Of a DNA stretch of 64,000 nt, positions 1 to 9,779 are shown piece after piece. The stretch is from Pieris napi (Eukaryota > Arthropoda > Insecta > Lepidoptera > Pieridae), in the NCBI RefSeq assembly GCF_905475465.1, contig NC_062254.1:1322001-1386000 (forward strand), in the 5' to 3' direction. Numbering within the stretch: position 1 is the first letter of the stretch; each line of letters starts with the position of its first letter. A program made the translations under genes and the position numbers. The notes beneath the pieces were generated by a model. The model made no database searches and had not been told where the DNA came from. It was given only the letters and a program-made list of their open reading frames with translations.

Positions 1-311
1 AAGGTTCTAGTTATATTACCTTGTAGTAACCTATTCAAGGGAAACGGTAGGAGAACACCCGTCATGGGACCAACATGCTTTTTTGGTGGTTATGCTTAAA
101 CACAGCGCCATCTGTTAGAATTGTGACTATCAAATAATAAACAAATATTTTGCAATAAAATAATATTGCGGATATAAATTGAGATGTAAGCTATCCTATC
201 TTTTAAGTTAGATCAAACCGCACACGGTGTGCAAATTTGATTGAAATCGGTTCAGTAGTTTAGGAGTCCATAGCGGACAAAAACGTGACACGTAATTTAT
301 ATATATTAAGA
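1..311 (-). mobile_element. Helitron-like non-autonomous element, cut by window edge
   Basis: On the minus strand this reads as the same repeat as 58057-58440: a Helitron-type 5' region with a 'gaccgatttcaatc'-like motif, then TTTGATAGTCACAATTC and GATGGCGCTGTGTT. Its CTAGT-type 3' end lies beyond base 1. A third copy of the 3' half is at about 15300-15442. The pairwise similarity is seen directly; the Helitron class is inferred from the 3' ends of the other copies. Confidence 0.6.
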
Positions 312-465
312 TTATACTTAATTATGCTCCATATAACTTCTACGTAATAAATCTTTAAGCTTTAATTTAAATAATAATCACATAGTATAAGTTTGTATGG
401 CTTCCAGTCCGTTGATGACGCGAATTACAGCACTGCATACGAAACTAGCTGATTCAGGGGTGACT

Positions 466-980
466 AACAGTTTAGTTCTAAATTTAAATTGAAGTTTCAC
501 ACAATTTTTACTAATATAATTTTACTAGTGTCGCTCTAAACCTGAGGTCTAACAGTTTAGTTCTAAATTTAAATTGAAGTTTCACACAATTTTTACTAAT
601 ATAATTTTACTAGTGTCGCTCTAAACCTGAGGTCCAACAGTTTAGTTCTAAATTTAAATTGAAGTTTCACACAATTTTTACTAATATAATTTTACTAGTG
701 TCGCTCTAAACCTGAGGTCTAACAGTTTAGTTCTAAATTTAAATTGAAGTTTCACACAATTTTTACTAATATAATTTTACTAGTGTCGCTCTAAACCTGA
801 GGTCTAACAGTTTAGTTCTAAATTTAAATTGAAGTTTCACACAATTTTTACTAATATAATTTTACTAGTGTCGCTCTAAACCTGAGGTCCAACAGTTTAG
901 TTCTAAATTTAAATTGAAGTTTAACACAATTTTATACCAATAAAATTTTACAGATTTTAAGACGCTCAAAACGTGAGGTG
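466..980. repeat. 85-bp tandem repeat (minisatellite), six units
   Basis: Six head-to-tail units start at 466, 551, 636, 721, 806 and 891, exactly 85 bp apart. The first five are almost identical; the main difference is a final ggtct or ggtcc. The sixth drifts after about 50 bp. Each unit starts AACAGTTTAGTTC and ends CTAAACCTGAGGTC. Such uniformity suggests recent expansion or homogenisation. There are no unique spacers, so it is not CRISPR-like. Confidence 0.95.
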
Positions 981-1908
981 GAAAACACAAAGAATCCTTC
1001 AGGTTTTAGAATTCATAGTGTATTTTATTGTATCTATGTGAGCAATTTCTTGAGTACGGTAAGGTACGCAAGTACTTCAAAATCGAAAAAATTGATTCAC
1101 AATATTCTTAATTCGTATCAATTGGGGTTGTATTATTATTACGTATAAAAATCTATACTAATTATTGTTTATTTAAATAAAACCTAAACCTTACAATGAA
1201 TTATACAGTATTTCCAATTTTCTTAACCTACATAGTAATAATCAAAATGATTAAAAATTATAAAAAGAAAATTAAAACAAATTTTAAAGGTTGGTTTGGT
1301 TATTAGGCTATTATTTAAGGAGAGATTATTATATATAATATGAATTCAACTAGCCAAATGTATATAACCACTGATTTAGTGAATGCAGAGCAGTTTCAGA
1401 ATTTACAGCGGACGTGGATGGAGCACACACATTAGTATCGTTCAACAGTTAGGGTGAAAATAGCATGCAAAGAACCAAACTAACGCATCCGCTTTGTACT
1501 CGTTGGTGACAATTTTCATACGCCATTTTGAGCTTTATTGCCTTCAGTGCAGTATCATACTGAACCTGTTTTATCATTGTAAAGGTACTTATTGTATTTT
1601 GTTAGAAATGAAAGTTATTTTGCGGAAGTAGCTAAAGCAAACATTGCTTTAGGCAATTGTTCAGATTCTGCGTATTTATTTAAAGAAACACAAAAACCAT
1701 TGCTGCGCTATGAGAATTATACAGGTTGCGACGTTATTAAGAGATAATATAGTATTTGCGGGTAGAAGACGTTGTAGTGGTTCAATTAAGTCTCTTCAGT
1801 TCAAATATGTTTTGTAAAAGTCTTCGAAACGGACCTTTAAAAATTCTAAAAAATAACACCCTTTGCCACTCTTTTTGATGACAGGACTCCAAATGAAGGG
1901 TTTTTTAA
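981..1908. other. AT-rich spacer without a recognised gene
   Basis: No convincing coding frame is seen. A stretch at about 1219-1290 (CTTAACCTACATAGT followed by an AAAACAAATTT-rich part) resembles 16195-16240, so part of it is repetitive. At about 1856-1875 a 'TTTGCCACTCTTTTT' motif matches the repeat at 60110-60122. Confidence 0.5.
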
Positions 1909-4567
1909 ATGTGCTTTTTGGATATAATTGGACTCATTGAGCACATCCAAATGGCTACAGATTCCCTGCTCGAAAGGGTTCCTACCGCTGAAATCGTGAT
2001 ACTTGGCGATTTTAACGCCCACCATGCCGATTGGCTCGGTTCTGAAACTACCGATCACGCGGGAAGATCCTTTCACGACTTTGCTTTAGCCTACGACCTG
2101 ACACAAATGGTCCCTGCGATTACGCGAATACCAGATGTGGATGGTCATAAACCCTCTTTGTTGGACCTTCTGCTGACTTCACATCCGGAGAACTACCAAG
2201 TCTCTGTTGAACCGCCATTGGGTTCATCAGATCATTGTGTGGTCCGGAGCATTGTGCCGTTCACGCGCCCTCTACGGCCTAGCTTCGCGGGCTGTCGCCG
2301 CGTGTGGCACTATAAGTCAGCAGATTGGGATGGGATGCGGTCTTTTTTTGCGTCCTACCCTTGGGGGCCCTTTTGCTTTTCGTCGAGTACTCCAGATGCC
2401 GTCGCTGACTCTGTCGCCGAGGTGGTCCTGCAGGGTATGGATCTTTTTATTCCATTCTCTTCGGTGCCGGTCGGTGGCAAGTCCCAGCCTTTGTTTAGGC
2501 GTTCTTGCAAAGCGGCTTTGCGCCGTAAGCATGAATGCTTCAAAGCCTGGGCAGAAGCGGTGACATCCTGTGATGTGACTATCGGCGAACGTAAAAAACC
2601 ATACAATTCAGCCTCCAGGTCCTTCAAGCGGGAAATCGCTAAAGCAAAGTCAGAGCACATTGCCAGATTTGGTGAGAAGTTGGCCCACCTCCCTTCGGGA
2701 ACTCGAGCCTTCTGGTCTCTTGCCAAAGCTGTCCAAGGGAATTTCTGTCAGCCCTCAATTCCACCATTGCATAGGGAGGATGACTCACTGGCCCATACCG
2801 CGAAAGAGAAGGCCGATCTTCTAGGCTGTCTCTTTGCGTCGAACTCCACTTTGGATGATCAAGGGAAGGAACCACCGACACTATTGCGGTGTGATACTAC
2901 GATGCCCGAAGTTATATTCCGGCAACGTGCTATCCGTAAAGCTTTGTCTTCCTTGGACATCTATAAGTCGAGCGGGCCTGATGGCATTCCCCCAATTGTG
3001 CTGCGTACTTGTGCTCCTGAGTTGGCTCCGGTCCTAACGCGCCTTTTCCGGTACCTTTACACGCTCGGCGCTGTTCCGAAGTGCTGGAAGATCGCTTCGG
3101 TACATCCGATCCCTAAAAAAGGCGATCGCTCTGATCCGTCCAACTATCGCCCAATAGCTATAACCTCCTTGTTCTCCAAAATAATGGAAACCATTATTAA
3201 CAGCCAGCTCTTGAGGTATCTAGAGGGCCACCAGCTGATTAGCGATTCCCAGTACGGTTTTCGTCGTGGTCGCTCGGCTGGTGACCTCCTTGTATACCTT
3301 ACACATAGGTGGGCAGAGGCAATTGAGTCCAAGGGGGAAGCGCTGGCGGTAAGTTTGGACATAGCGAAAGCCTTCGATCGGGTGTGGCACAGAGCATTGC
3401 TCTCGAAGCTTCCAGCCTATGGGCTCCCTGAGAAATTATGCAACTGGATTTCCAGCTTTCTCGCTGATCGAAGCATCAAAGTCGTCATCGACGGAGCATG
3501 CTCCGACATGAAACCTGTGAATGCTGGTGTCCCACAAGGCTGTGTCCTATCCCCGACCCTGTTTATTCTGCATATCAATGATATGTTGCAGCTTAGCAAC
3601 ATCCATTGCTATGCGGACGACAGCACTGGGGATACTTTTTACACTGGCCGGGCAGGTATTTCTCGGGCTGTTGTCGATGAGTACCGGAACAAACTTGTGT
3701 CTGAAGTCGAAACTCTTCTACGTGGAGTCTCGGACTGGGGTAGACTAAATCTAGTCCAATTTAACCCCAAGAAGACACAAGTATGCGCGTTTTCCGCTAA
3801 AAAAACTCCCTTTGTCGCTACTCCCCTCTTCGAAGACACTCTCCTTAAAGCCTCAGCTAGCATCGGAATACTGGGCGTTGACATATCGAATAACGTTCAG
3901 TTTCGCGGTCATCTGGAAGGAAAGGCTAAATTAGCCTCCAAAAAGCTTGGTGTGCTCAGCAAGGCGAGACGGTACTTCACTCCGGGCCACCGCTTGCAAC
4001 TATATAAGGCGCAAATTCGGCCCCACATGGAGTACTGCTCTCACCTCTGGGCGGGAGCTCCCCAGTACCAGCTCCTTCCACTTGACCGTATTCAACGAAG
4101 AGCGGTTCGAATCGTCGACGACCAGTCACTTTCCGTGCGGCTTGATCCCTTGGCGTTGCGTAGAGATGTAGGATCTCTCTGCATCTTCTACCGCATTTAC
4201 CATGGAGAGTGTTCAGAGGAGTTGTTCGGTCTAATACCTGCAGCTGAGTTTCATCATCGGACGTCAAGGCAAAATACAAAATACCATCCGTATCACCTCG
4301 ACGTCCGTCGTTCCACAACAGAGCGTTTTCTAAGGCAGTTTTTGCCGCGCACCACCACTATGTGGAACCAGCTGCCCACAGAAGTTTTTCCGAACCAATT
4401 CGACTTAGGGTCCTTCAAGAAAAGAGCGTACCAATTCTTGAAAGGCCGGCAACGCACTTGCGAGCCTTCTGGCATTGTGAGTGTCCATGGGCGGAGGTAT
4501 CACTTAACATCAGGTGAGCCTCCTGCCCGTTTGCCTCCTATTACATTAAAAAAAAAAAAAAAAAAAA
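1909..4567 (+). mobile_element. 5'-truncated Jockey-like LINE with poly(A) tail
   Basis: A non-LTR retrotransposon copy. It keeps the C-terminal half of the endonuclease, the whole reverse transcriptase and a short 3' tail, and ends in 20 A (4548-4567). Neither ORF1 nor the N-terminal half of the endonuclease is present, so the copy is dead on arrival unless the frame is used in trans. The last 120 bp (GGCCGGCAACGCACTTGCGA, GTGAGCCTCCTGCCCGTTTG) are the most repeated sequence in the window, with eleven more tail fragments. The exact 5' junction is between about 1905 and 1930. I found no clear target-site duplication. Confidence 0.92.
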
Positions 4568-4641
4568 TATTCCTGGATAAATGCGCTATCGAATGTTTAC
4601 TATCATTTTGGAGCGTTCGCAGTTTTTCTAAAACAAACTGA
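1909..4641 (+). CDS. LINE endonuclease (partial) and reverse transcriptase, open frame
   Basis: A 910-codon open frame of a Jockey-clade non-LTR retrotransposon. Residues about 15-110 are the C-terminal half of an APE-type endonuclease, with GDFNAHH near residue 32 and the catalytic SDH near 107. The reverse transcriptase follows: SLDIAKAFDRVWH near 480, GVPQGCVLSP near 540 and the active-site YADD at 568 (codons from 3610). The frame has no stop or frameshift in 2.7 kb, which suggests a young copy. It has no stop codon before the tail: it continues through the 3' tail, six lysine codons from the poly(A), then 26 codons of flanking DNA to the stop at 4641. The start codon at 1909 is not native because the endonuclease N-terminus is missing. 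RT identity is secure; the clade is less so. Confidence 0.9.
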   Translation: MCFLDIIGLIEHIQMATDSLLERVPTAEIVILGDFNAHHADWLGSETTDHAGRSFHDFALAYDLTQMVPAITRIPDVDGHKPSLLDLLLTSHPENYQVSVEPPLGSSDHCVVRSIVPFTRPLRPSFAGCRRVWHYKSADWDGMRSFFASYPWGPFCFSSSTPDAVADSVAEVVLQGMDLFIPFSSVPVGGKSQPLFRRSCKAALRRKHECFKAWAEAVTSCDVTIGERKKPYNSASRSFKREIAKAKSEHIARFGEKLAHLPSGTRAFWSLAKAVQGNFCQPSIPPLHREDDSLAHTAKEKADLLGCLFASNSTLDDQGKEPPTLLRCDTTMPEVIFRQRAIRKALSSLDIYKSSGPDGIPPIVLRTCAPELAPVLTRLFRYLYTLGAVPKCWKIASVHPIPKKGDRSDPSNYRPIAITSLFSKIMETIINSQLLRYLEGHQLISDSQYGFRRGRSAGDLLVYLTHRWAEAIESKGEALAVSLDIAKAFDRVWHRALLSKLPAYGLPEKLCNWISSFLADRSIKVVIDGACSDMKPVNAGVPQGCVLSPTLFILHINDMLQLSNIHCYADDSTGDTFYTGRAGISRAVVDEYRNKLVSEVETLLRGVSDWGRLNLVQFNPKKTQVCAFSAKKTPFVATPLFEDTLLKASASIGILGVDISNNVQFRGHLEGKAKLASKKLGVLSKARRYFTPGHRLQLYKAQIRPHMEYCSHLWAGAPQYQLLPLDRIQRRAVRIVDDQSLSVRLDPLALRRDVGSLCIFYRIYHGECSEELFGLIPAAEFHHRTSRQNTKYHPYHLDVRRSTTERFLRQFLPRTTTMWNQLPTEVFPNQFDLGSFKKRAYQFLKGRQRTCEPSGIVSVHGRRYHLTSGEPPARLPPITLKKKKKKIFLDKCAIECLLSFWSVRSFSKTN

Positions 4642-4687
4642 AATTTTATTTTAAAAACATTTTTTTATAACACGGTGTAATCGTATA

Positions 4688-4803
4688 AAACTTAGGGTCC
4701 TTAAAGAAAATAGCATACCAATTTTTAAAAGGCTGGCAACGCACTCGCGAGCCTGCGTTATGAGTATGAAAATAGGAGGTATTAATTAACATCAGACCAT
4801 AAA
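4688..4803 (+). mobile_element. Jockey-like LINE 3' tail fragment
   Basis: Matches the end of the LINE at 1909-4567 ('cttagggtcctt', 'aaaaggctggcaacgcact', 'gcgagcctgc', 'aacatcag') with substitutions and small deletions. It is an older, severely 5'-truncated copy about 120 bp after the long copy. Confidence 0.8.
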
Positions 4804-5146
4804 AATTGTAATAAAACGCAGCGTCGAATACACATGTATTACACTGACAGCCTTGTTAAGAGAGTTCCCTGTCCAAGTTACGTCCTTCACAATAGAGCCT
4901 TCACAGATACGTCACGTAGTGTGACGTCATTACTCACAGCCTCCCTAGCGAGTGATCTTACTTTAGGAAATGAGAAAATATCAAAAAATTTATTTAAATC
5001 AAAATTGGTAGGCTACTGAAATTTTTAACAGTAATTTAATAAAATAAAATTTACTATAAATGAATGGGATGCGTATCTCATAAAGTACTGAACCGATTTA
5101 GATGAAACTTTGACTATTTTCTTTGAATATATCTATTGACAAACTT

Positions 5147-5197
5147 ACCTCAGAGATGAGAGTCCCACGCAGAAGGCACTAGGCTAAAACTGCAATG
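5147..5197 (-). mobile_element. Decayed 5' end of the tRNA-derived SINE
   Basis: Contains 'ctcagagatgagagtcccacg' split by changes and 'ggcactaggctaa', the reverse complement of the SINE start seen complete at 14191. Only the tRNA-like head is left. Confidence 0.55.
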
Positions 5198-5284
5198 ATT
5201 ATTTCGCCAGCTTAAAAATAAGCGAATCAGAACTTACTATATAGTTTTAATTAGATAAATCATGTCTTGTCTCGTATTTTAGTA

Positions 5285-5620
5285 GCGTAGCGTGCGCTAG
5301 CGAGATGGGAATAAGACAGTCTACAAGTAAAACGAAATAGAATATGCGTGAAGCAGCTATGCCAAGAATTTTGAATGACCATAATGACCTTTGTAGTACC
5401 TTTTAAACAAATAAAGGAGTTTTAATTATTTTTTTAAAGAAATTTAGCAATGCTTTTTCACAAAGACCTATTGTTACTTAGTTAAAAGGTTATGGAACAT
5501 ACCTAGTTATTAAATTGAATGAATAATATAATAAAATAATAAATGATAATAATAATAATAATTATTATTATTTAATAATGCCAAAGAAGTATAACTTCTT
5601 ACGCGTGTACGCGCGCACCC
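5285..5620 (-). mobile_element. Hairpin-ended MITE, truncated copy
   Basis: Inverted relative to 6829-7332 and clearly the same element: both share GATGGGAATAAGAC, the region around 'gctatgccaagaatt', the 'cacaaagacctattgttac' segment and an AT-rich core. The end at 5581-5620 carries AAGAAGTATAACTTCTTACG then GTACGCGCGCACCC. The other end is missing. A central (AAT)n/(ATT)n stretch near 5547-5575 forms its own small palindrome. Confidence 0.75.
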
Positions 5621-5920
5621 TTTTTTTCTCAATATTTTCTTTGCGCAATTCACAAATACTGGTTTTAAATACTTATACTCATATCATAAAGCCTTAACGA
5701 TTTCCAAAAAAGACAATAATCCTAAGACAATACTTCAGAAAGTCATGCTTTTATTCACAATCGATTATATCTATAACATCTTTGTAATAAGCTCCAGTTT
5801 CCTATGACAAAAGTTAATCCGATTTTATTCGATGCCTATATCCAATTAAAAGTAAGGGCACATCTTATCTGAAGAATCATCTGTCGTCACGCAATGATGT
5901 GGGTGGGCAAAGTATTTATC

Positions 5921-6237
5921 CAATATATAAAATTCTCGAGTCGCGGTGTTTGTGGTTAAACTCCTCCGAAACGGCTCGACCGATTCTCATGAAAATTTGA
6001 AATATTGGGTATGTCTGAGAATCGGACAACATCTATTTTTCATCCCCTACATGTTAAGGGTAGTCCACCCCTAAATATTTTTTTTTATTTTTAGATATTG
6101 TTTTCTGTTTTTATTTTTTTATGATACAACATTAAAAAATACATACAATCCCTAACTTTCACCCCTCTACGATCAACCCCTATTTTTTTAATATAAATGA
6201 TATACATGGCAAAACGACGTTTGCCCGGTCAGCTAGT
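5921..6237 (+). mobile_element. Non-autonomous Helitron
   Basis: Starts near an ATATATAAAATTCTCGAG motif, has the CGACCGATTCTCATGAAAAT segment typical of this family, and ends in CAGCTAGT (CTAGT at 6233-6237). Just before the end, GGCAAAACGACGTTTGCC at 6209-6226 can fold into a short hairpin, as Helitron 3' ends do. A near full-length sister is at 57400-57721 in inverse orientation. No coding capacity. Confidence 0.85.
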
Positions 6238-6577
6238 TATATATATGTATATATTTATTTATTAAACTTATTTCGTAAGCCAGTCCATGGAATACCAGTT
6301 TCAAGAATTAGACAAATCATTGCTATGGAAAAGCTGAAGTAATTACAGATTTGAAGTTGGATGTCACAATATCTAAGAATAGGAAGCTTCAGACCGCAAG
6401 TGGAAGATTTCTGCAATTAAATATGGCAATATTGCAAACTGACAAGCTGTCAACATAGCGTCGCGTCATCAGGAAGCGTTCTCATTGGTCTCCGCGTGAC
6501 ATGACTTATGGCGGAAACTTCATCCGTGTTGCACTGTTAAATATATTTTATTAATTCAAAATGAAAAAGTAATCGTG

Positions 6578-6828
6578 AAGAATAGCCTAGCGGTCTTATT
6601 AAGTGGCAGCTAGGTGAGGGGTACCGGGTTCGAGTCCCGGTTCGAGGGCAAGTTTTAATTTAATTTAAATTTGTTCTCGACGTTTTGGAGGGTTGTGCGG
6701 TACCGGGCGAGTGCTTAAACCGTACATGGAGGACACGGTCGAATTTCTAATGCAAGCACGAATTATAAAAATCTTATACTTGAAGCTGGCTAATACACAA
6801 ACCGTGCCAGAGCCATAAAGAAAAAAAA
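6578..6828 (+). mobile_element. tRNA-derived SINE with poly(A)-rich tail
   Basis: The head holds RNA polymerase III boxes: A box TAGCCTAGCGG at about 6583-6593 and B box GGTTCGAGTCC at about 6628-6638. A tRNA-unrelated body and an A-rich tail (about 6817-6828) follow. A 14-bp duplication AAAAAGTAATCGTG lies before it (6564-6577) and again at 7334-7347, after a MITE that has entered the tail. It differs from the more abundant SINE at 14191. Confidence 0.8.
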
Positions 6829-7332
6829 AGTGGTGCGTGTACTTATGTGCGCGCGTAAGAAGTTATACTTCTTTGGCTTTTTTTTTAATATTAAATAATT
6901 AATAATAAATATTTAGCATTAATTATTTAACAATATTTATTATTTAGTATATTATTCAATTATTAATAATAATTATTTATTGTTTTATTAAATTATTAAT
7001 TCAATTTAATGACTAGGTATGTTTCATAACCTTTTAACTAAGTAACAATAGGTCTTTGTGAAAAAGCATTGCTAAATTTCTTTGGAAAAATAATTAAAAC
7101 TCATTTGTTTGTTTAAAAGGTACTACAAACGTCATTATGGTCATTCTAAATTCTTGGCATAGCTGCTAACGTCACGCATATTCTATTTATTTTTACTTGT
7201 ACATTGTCTTATTCCCATCTCGCTCGCGCACGCTCGGCGCCCATACTGATAATTTTGTGTCACGATGCGCGCGCATCGTAAAATTTCACTCTCATAAATT
7301 TTTCATAACGCGCCTAAAGAAGTATAACTTCA
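6829..7332 (+). mobile_element. Hairpin-ended MITE, complete copy nested in SINE tail
   Basis: About 504 bp. One end is GGTGCGTGTACTTATGT then GCGCGTAAGAAGTTATACTT; the other is GCGCCTAAAGAAGTATAACT just before an A run. Both ends share the near-palindrome GAAGT-TATA-CTTC. A subterminal GATGCGCGCGCATC lies at about 7264-7277. It has no reading frame. Its position inside the A-rich SINE tail is shown by the outer duplication at 6564-6577 and 7334-7347. Confidence 0.8.
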
Positions 7333-7439
7333 AAAAAAGTAATCGTGTGAATGTTTAATCGCTGAGTTAGATTTTTCTAAATCATTAATATGGCCTAACT
7401 CAGTCCAACGCCTGATCACTACAATGCTTTTCTCCAAAC

Positions 7440-7771
7440 TACAGTGTAAACTCTTTAAAACGAATTTCAAGGGAACGTGCATTTATCTTCGTTATAGAGA
7501 GTGTTCGTTATACGGCGGAAAGAGAACAAATTTAACCAATTACAATAATTTATATAACTTATAGATAGGTGACAATGGTGCGTTTAGTAACTGAGACCAA
7601 AATTTCCTTCTGGCAATGTAATCTAAGGATAATGACCGACGTATTAATGCAATTAACAATAACAAAGGCGAGACGGCTGTTTATGAGCTCAGGTGCCTTT
7701 CTAGAAATTTCGGCACCTCAATAGGTTAGTTTTGTACTGATTCTAAACCGTTATAAAGAGTTTACACTGTA
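7440..7771. mobile_element. pogo/Tc1-type MITE with TA target duplication
   Basis: Terminal inverted repeats CAGTGTAAACTCTTTA-AACG are at 7442-7461 and, inverted, 7749-7769, flanked on both sides by TA (7440-7441 and 7770-7771). Internal GTTATAGAGAGTGTTCGTTA is typical of pogo-like MITEs. At about 328 bp it has no transposase, so it would need one in trans. Confidence 0.88.
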
Positions 7772-8704
7772 AATCAAACTGTAATAAAACTGTTCCGCGT
7801 CCGGTGTCCTGTCAAAAGTCAAGATGGCGCCTCGAGTGGGGGGGGGGGGGTGTTCTTCGTCGTGACAATGTTCGTATATATTTAGTGATTCCAAATTACA
7901 ATTCTTAAAAGTGTATTTAAAAAAACTCAACGATTAACCGAAGCAACAATAAAAAACGAACGAATAGATCATAACGTGACCTAGACATTTATTTAAAATC
8001 ATTTTTATATTTCTTTTGTAAATGCTTTCTAGTGAATATTAAAATGAATTTTAAGTCAAACTAAAAACTCCCCCGAGATTGTCATTGACTGTAGCAGAAA
8101 ACAAAAACAATTTAAACCAAACGTCAAAGTTTATCAAGCAATAAATCAAAACTACGCCCGTGAAATCTGCTGATAGGTGAAGTCGCGTGACTCAATTAGG
8201 CTATAAACGTTAATTAATCCGAACAAACAGTGCGTTTACCACTATTTCCGTATTGTGTGTAATCGTATTATTATAGTGTATGAGATTCGTTAAGGCTTAT
8301 TATACACAGTAAAGTTGAAAAGCAGAGAAACCTACGAACGGAAAATCGACTTCAATTGTTTTTTGCTCCACTCACTTTGAAATAAATTTTCCTCTAGATT
8401 TTATAGTTTATATTTTTTCCGTGTTTGTTATATTTGCCTATAAGTACTTCAAACATTAAATCTTGTATTTTATTTATTTGTACCAATGTATAAATGAGCG
8501 TTGGCAAGCGTTTGTAAATAAAAAACTGCTAACGTTTATGTGAATAAAATAAATAATTATTCGTTATATGAAAAGTCGTAAGCTAATTTTCCTGTTCAAA
8601 TGTAGCGATAAATAAAAGCGTGGGTTGCTCTATAGACGAAAAATATGGCACAGAGCGCCCACACTTTTTCACAATACCAGTATTTTTTGTTCATTACCAT
8701 TTTC
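7772..8704. other. Spacer without recognised gene; G13 tract
   Basis: AT-rich sequence with no supported gene. A run of 13 G is at 7838-7850, just after CAAGATGGCGCC. Such a run is rare in AT-rich DNA and prone to length change. The rest shows nothing I can name. Confidence 0.5.
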
Positions 8705-8975
8705 AGCCTAAATTAGGAATTATTTTTCACTTTTTAGTTTGATGTGCTTTAAAAGCGTTTTTTAGTTTTTTTAACTATTATTTATTGTTTATTTTTTAAT
8801 TAAATTAATTAATTAATTAATTTTTATTTTTTTTTCGGATTATTGCATTCTCATCGATCTTTGACAGGTGCGCAAAATTTAAATAAAATCTGTCCGTTTA
8901 AAGTGGGTCAAAATCGAGTCCAAAGGAGTCGGTTACATATCATACATACATACAGGTAGGCTAATATAAAGCGTG
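8705..8975 (+). repeat. Unclassified dispersed repeat, sister of 26648-26910
   Basis: Shares long near-identical segments with the reverse complement of 26648-26910: 'ttttcactttttagtttgat', GTGCTTTAAAAGCG, CTTTGACAGGTGCGCAAA, CAAAATCGAGTCCAAAGGAG and GCTAATATAAAGCGTGTAA. The middle is an (AATT)n stretch at about 8795-8825. It has no coding capacity and I cannot assign a class. Confidence 0.75.
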
Positions 8976-9248
8976 TAATATGCAACGTTTTCAACCTGCC
9001 CCATGAGTAAACTGCTTAACACTTGTTGACGCTCAACTTTGGCTATCAAATCACCCTAATACAAGTTTATTGCTTAGTTGCCAAAGTAATGGTTACCTTT
9101 GTAACTTTTAATAAGCTTTCTGCCTTTTCGTTTGTTTCGTAAATGATTTACTAATATATATTTTAATAAAAAATAAACCTATGTTCGAAATACATCATTA
9201 ATTATTATAGTTTAACAAATTTTGATAAAGGCGCTCCAAAATATTTTT

Positions 9249-9565
9249 GAAGTTTTACATCTTTAGGCGCGTTAGGTAAAAATGATGAGAGTTATTTTAC
9301 GATGCGCGCGCACGTCACAAAAAACCGACACCCTCAAGTTAGCATAGTCAAAATTTTAAAATATAAATGTACATTTCTTTAAATATGTAGAATTTTTTTT
9401 TGTGATATTTAAATAAACTTTTTTTAACTAGATAACGTAATAAAACTTTCAATGTATTAACTACCTTTTTTCTATTGTTAGTGTCGTTTTATGTACAAGG
9501 TAGAATAAGGCGAAATATAAACATTTTTAAAAGATTTTTATCTTGTTATGCTAAACATTTTGTAA
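9249..9565 (+). mobile_element. Hairpin-ended MITE, right end lost
   Basis: Begins with TTGAAGTTTTACATCTTTAG, then GGCGCGTTAGG, GATGCGCGCGCAC and GTCACAAAAAACCGACACCC, as at 27291 and 49712. The internal 'tttttatcttgttatgc' is present, but the GAAGTATAACTTC right end is not. Confidence 0.75.
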
Positions 9566-9779
9566 AAAATTGGTGATTTATAAGAGTGACGCAGTTATTA
9601 TTCTTGTCTGTTCTACGCCCCTACGATTTGGTTTGGAGTAAATAGATTTAAAATTAAATAATTTTTGCCAGTGATACCAATTTTGGTGTTATGATTTTGA
9701 TGAAGGTGCAACGTGTCTAAAATGGCCCAATTTTAACAATCCTAATGTAAAACAAAAATCGGTTGTCTGTAAAGTCGGT

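Noticed and set aside
466..980. Regular direct repeats that could suggest a CRISPR array
   Set aside because: Units are contiguous 85-bp copies without unique spacers, and the DNA is eukaryotic. It is a minisatellite.
1846..4475. Several minus-strand and shifted frames of 60-123 codons over the LINE
   Set aside because: They are shadows of the RT frame on the plus strand.
4868..4960. GACGTCA/TGACGTC-type inverted motif in a 61-codon frame
   Set aside because: Stem of only seven pairs, no second copy in the window, no coding evidence.
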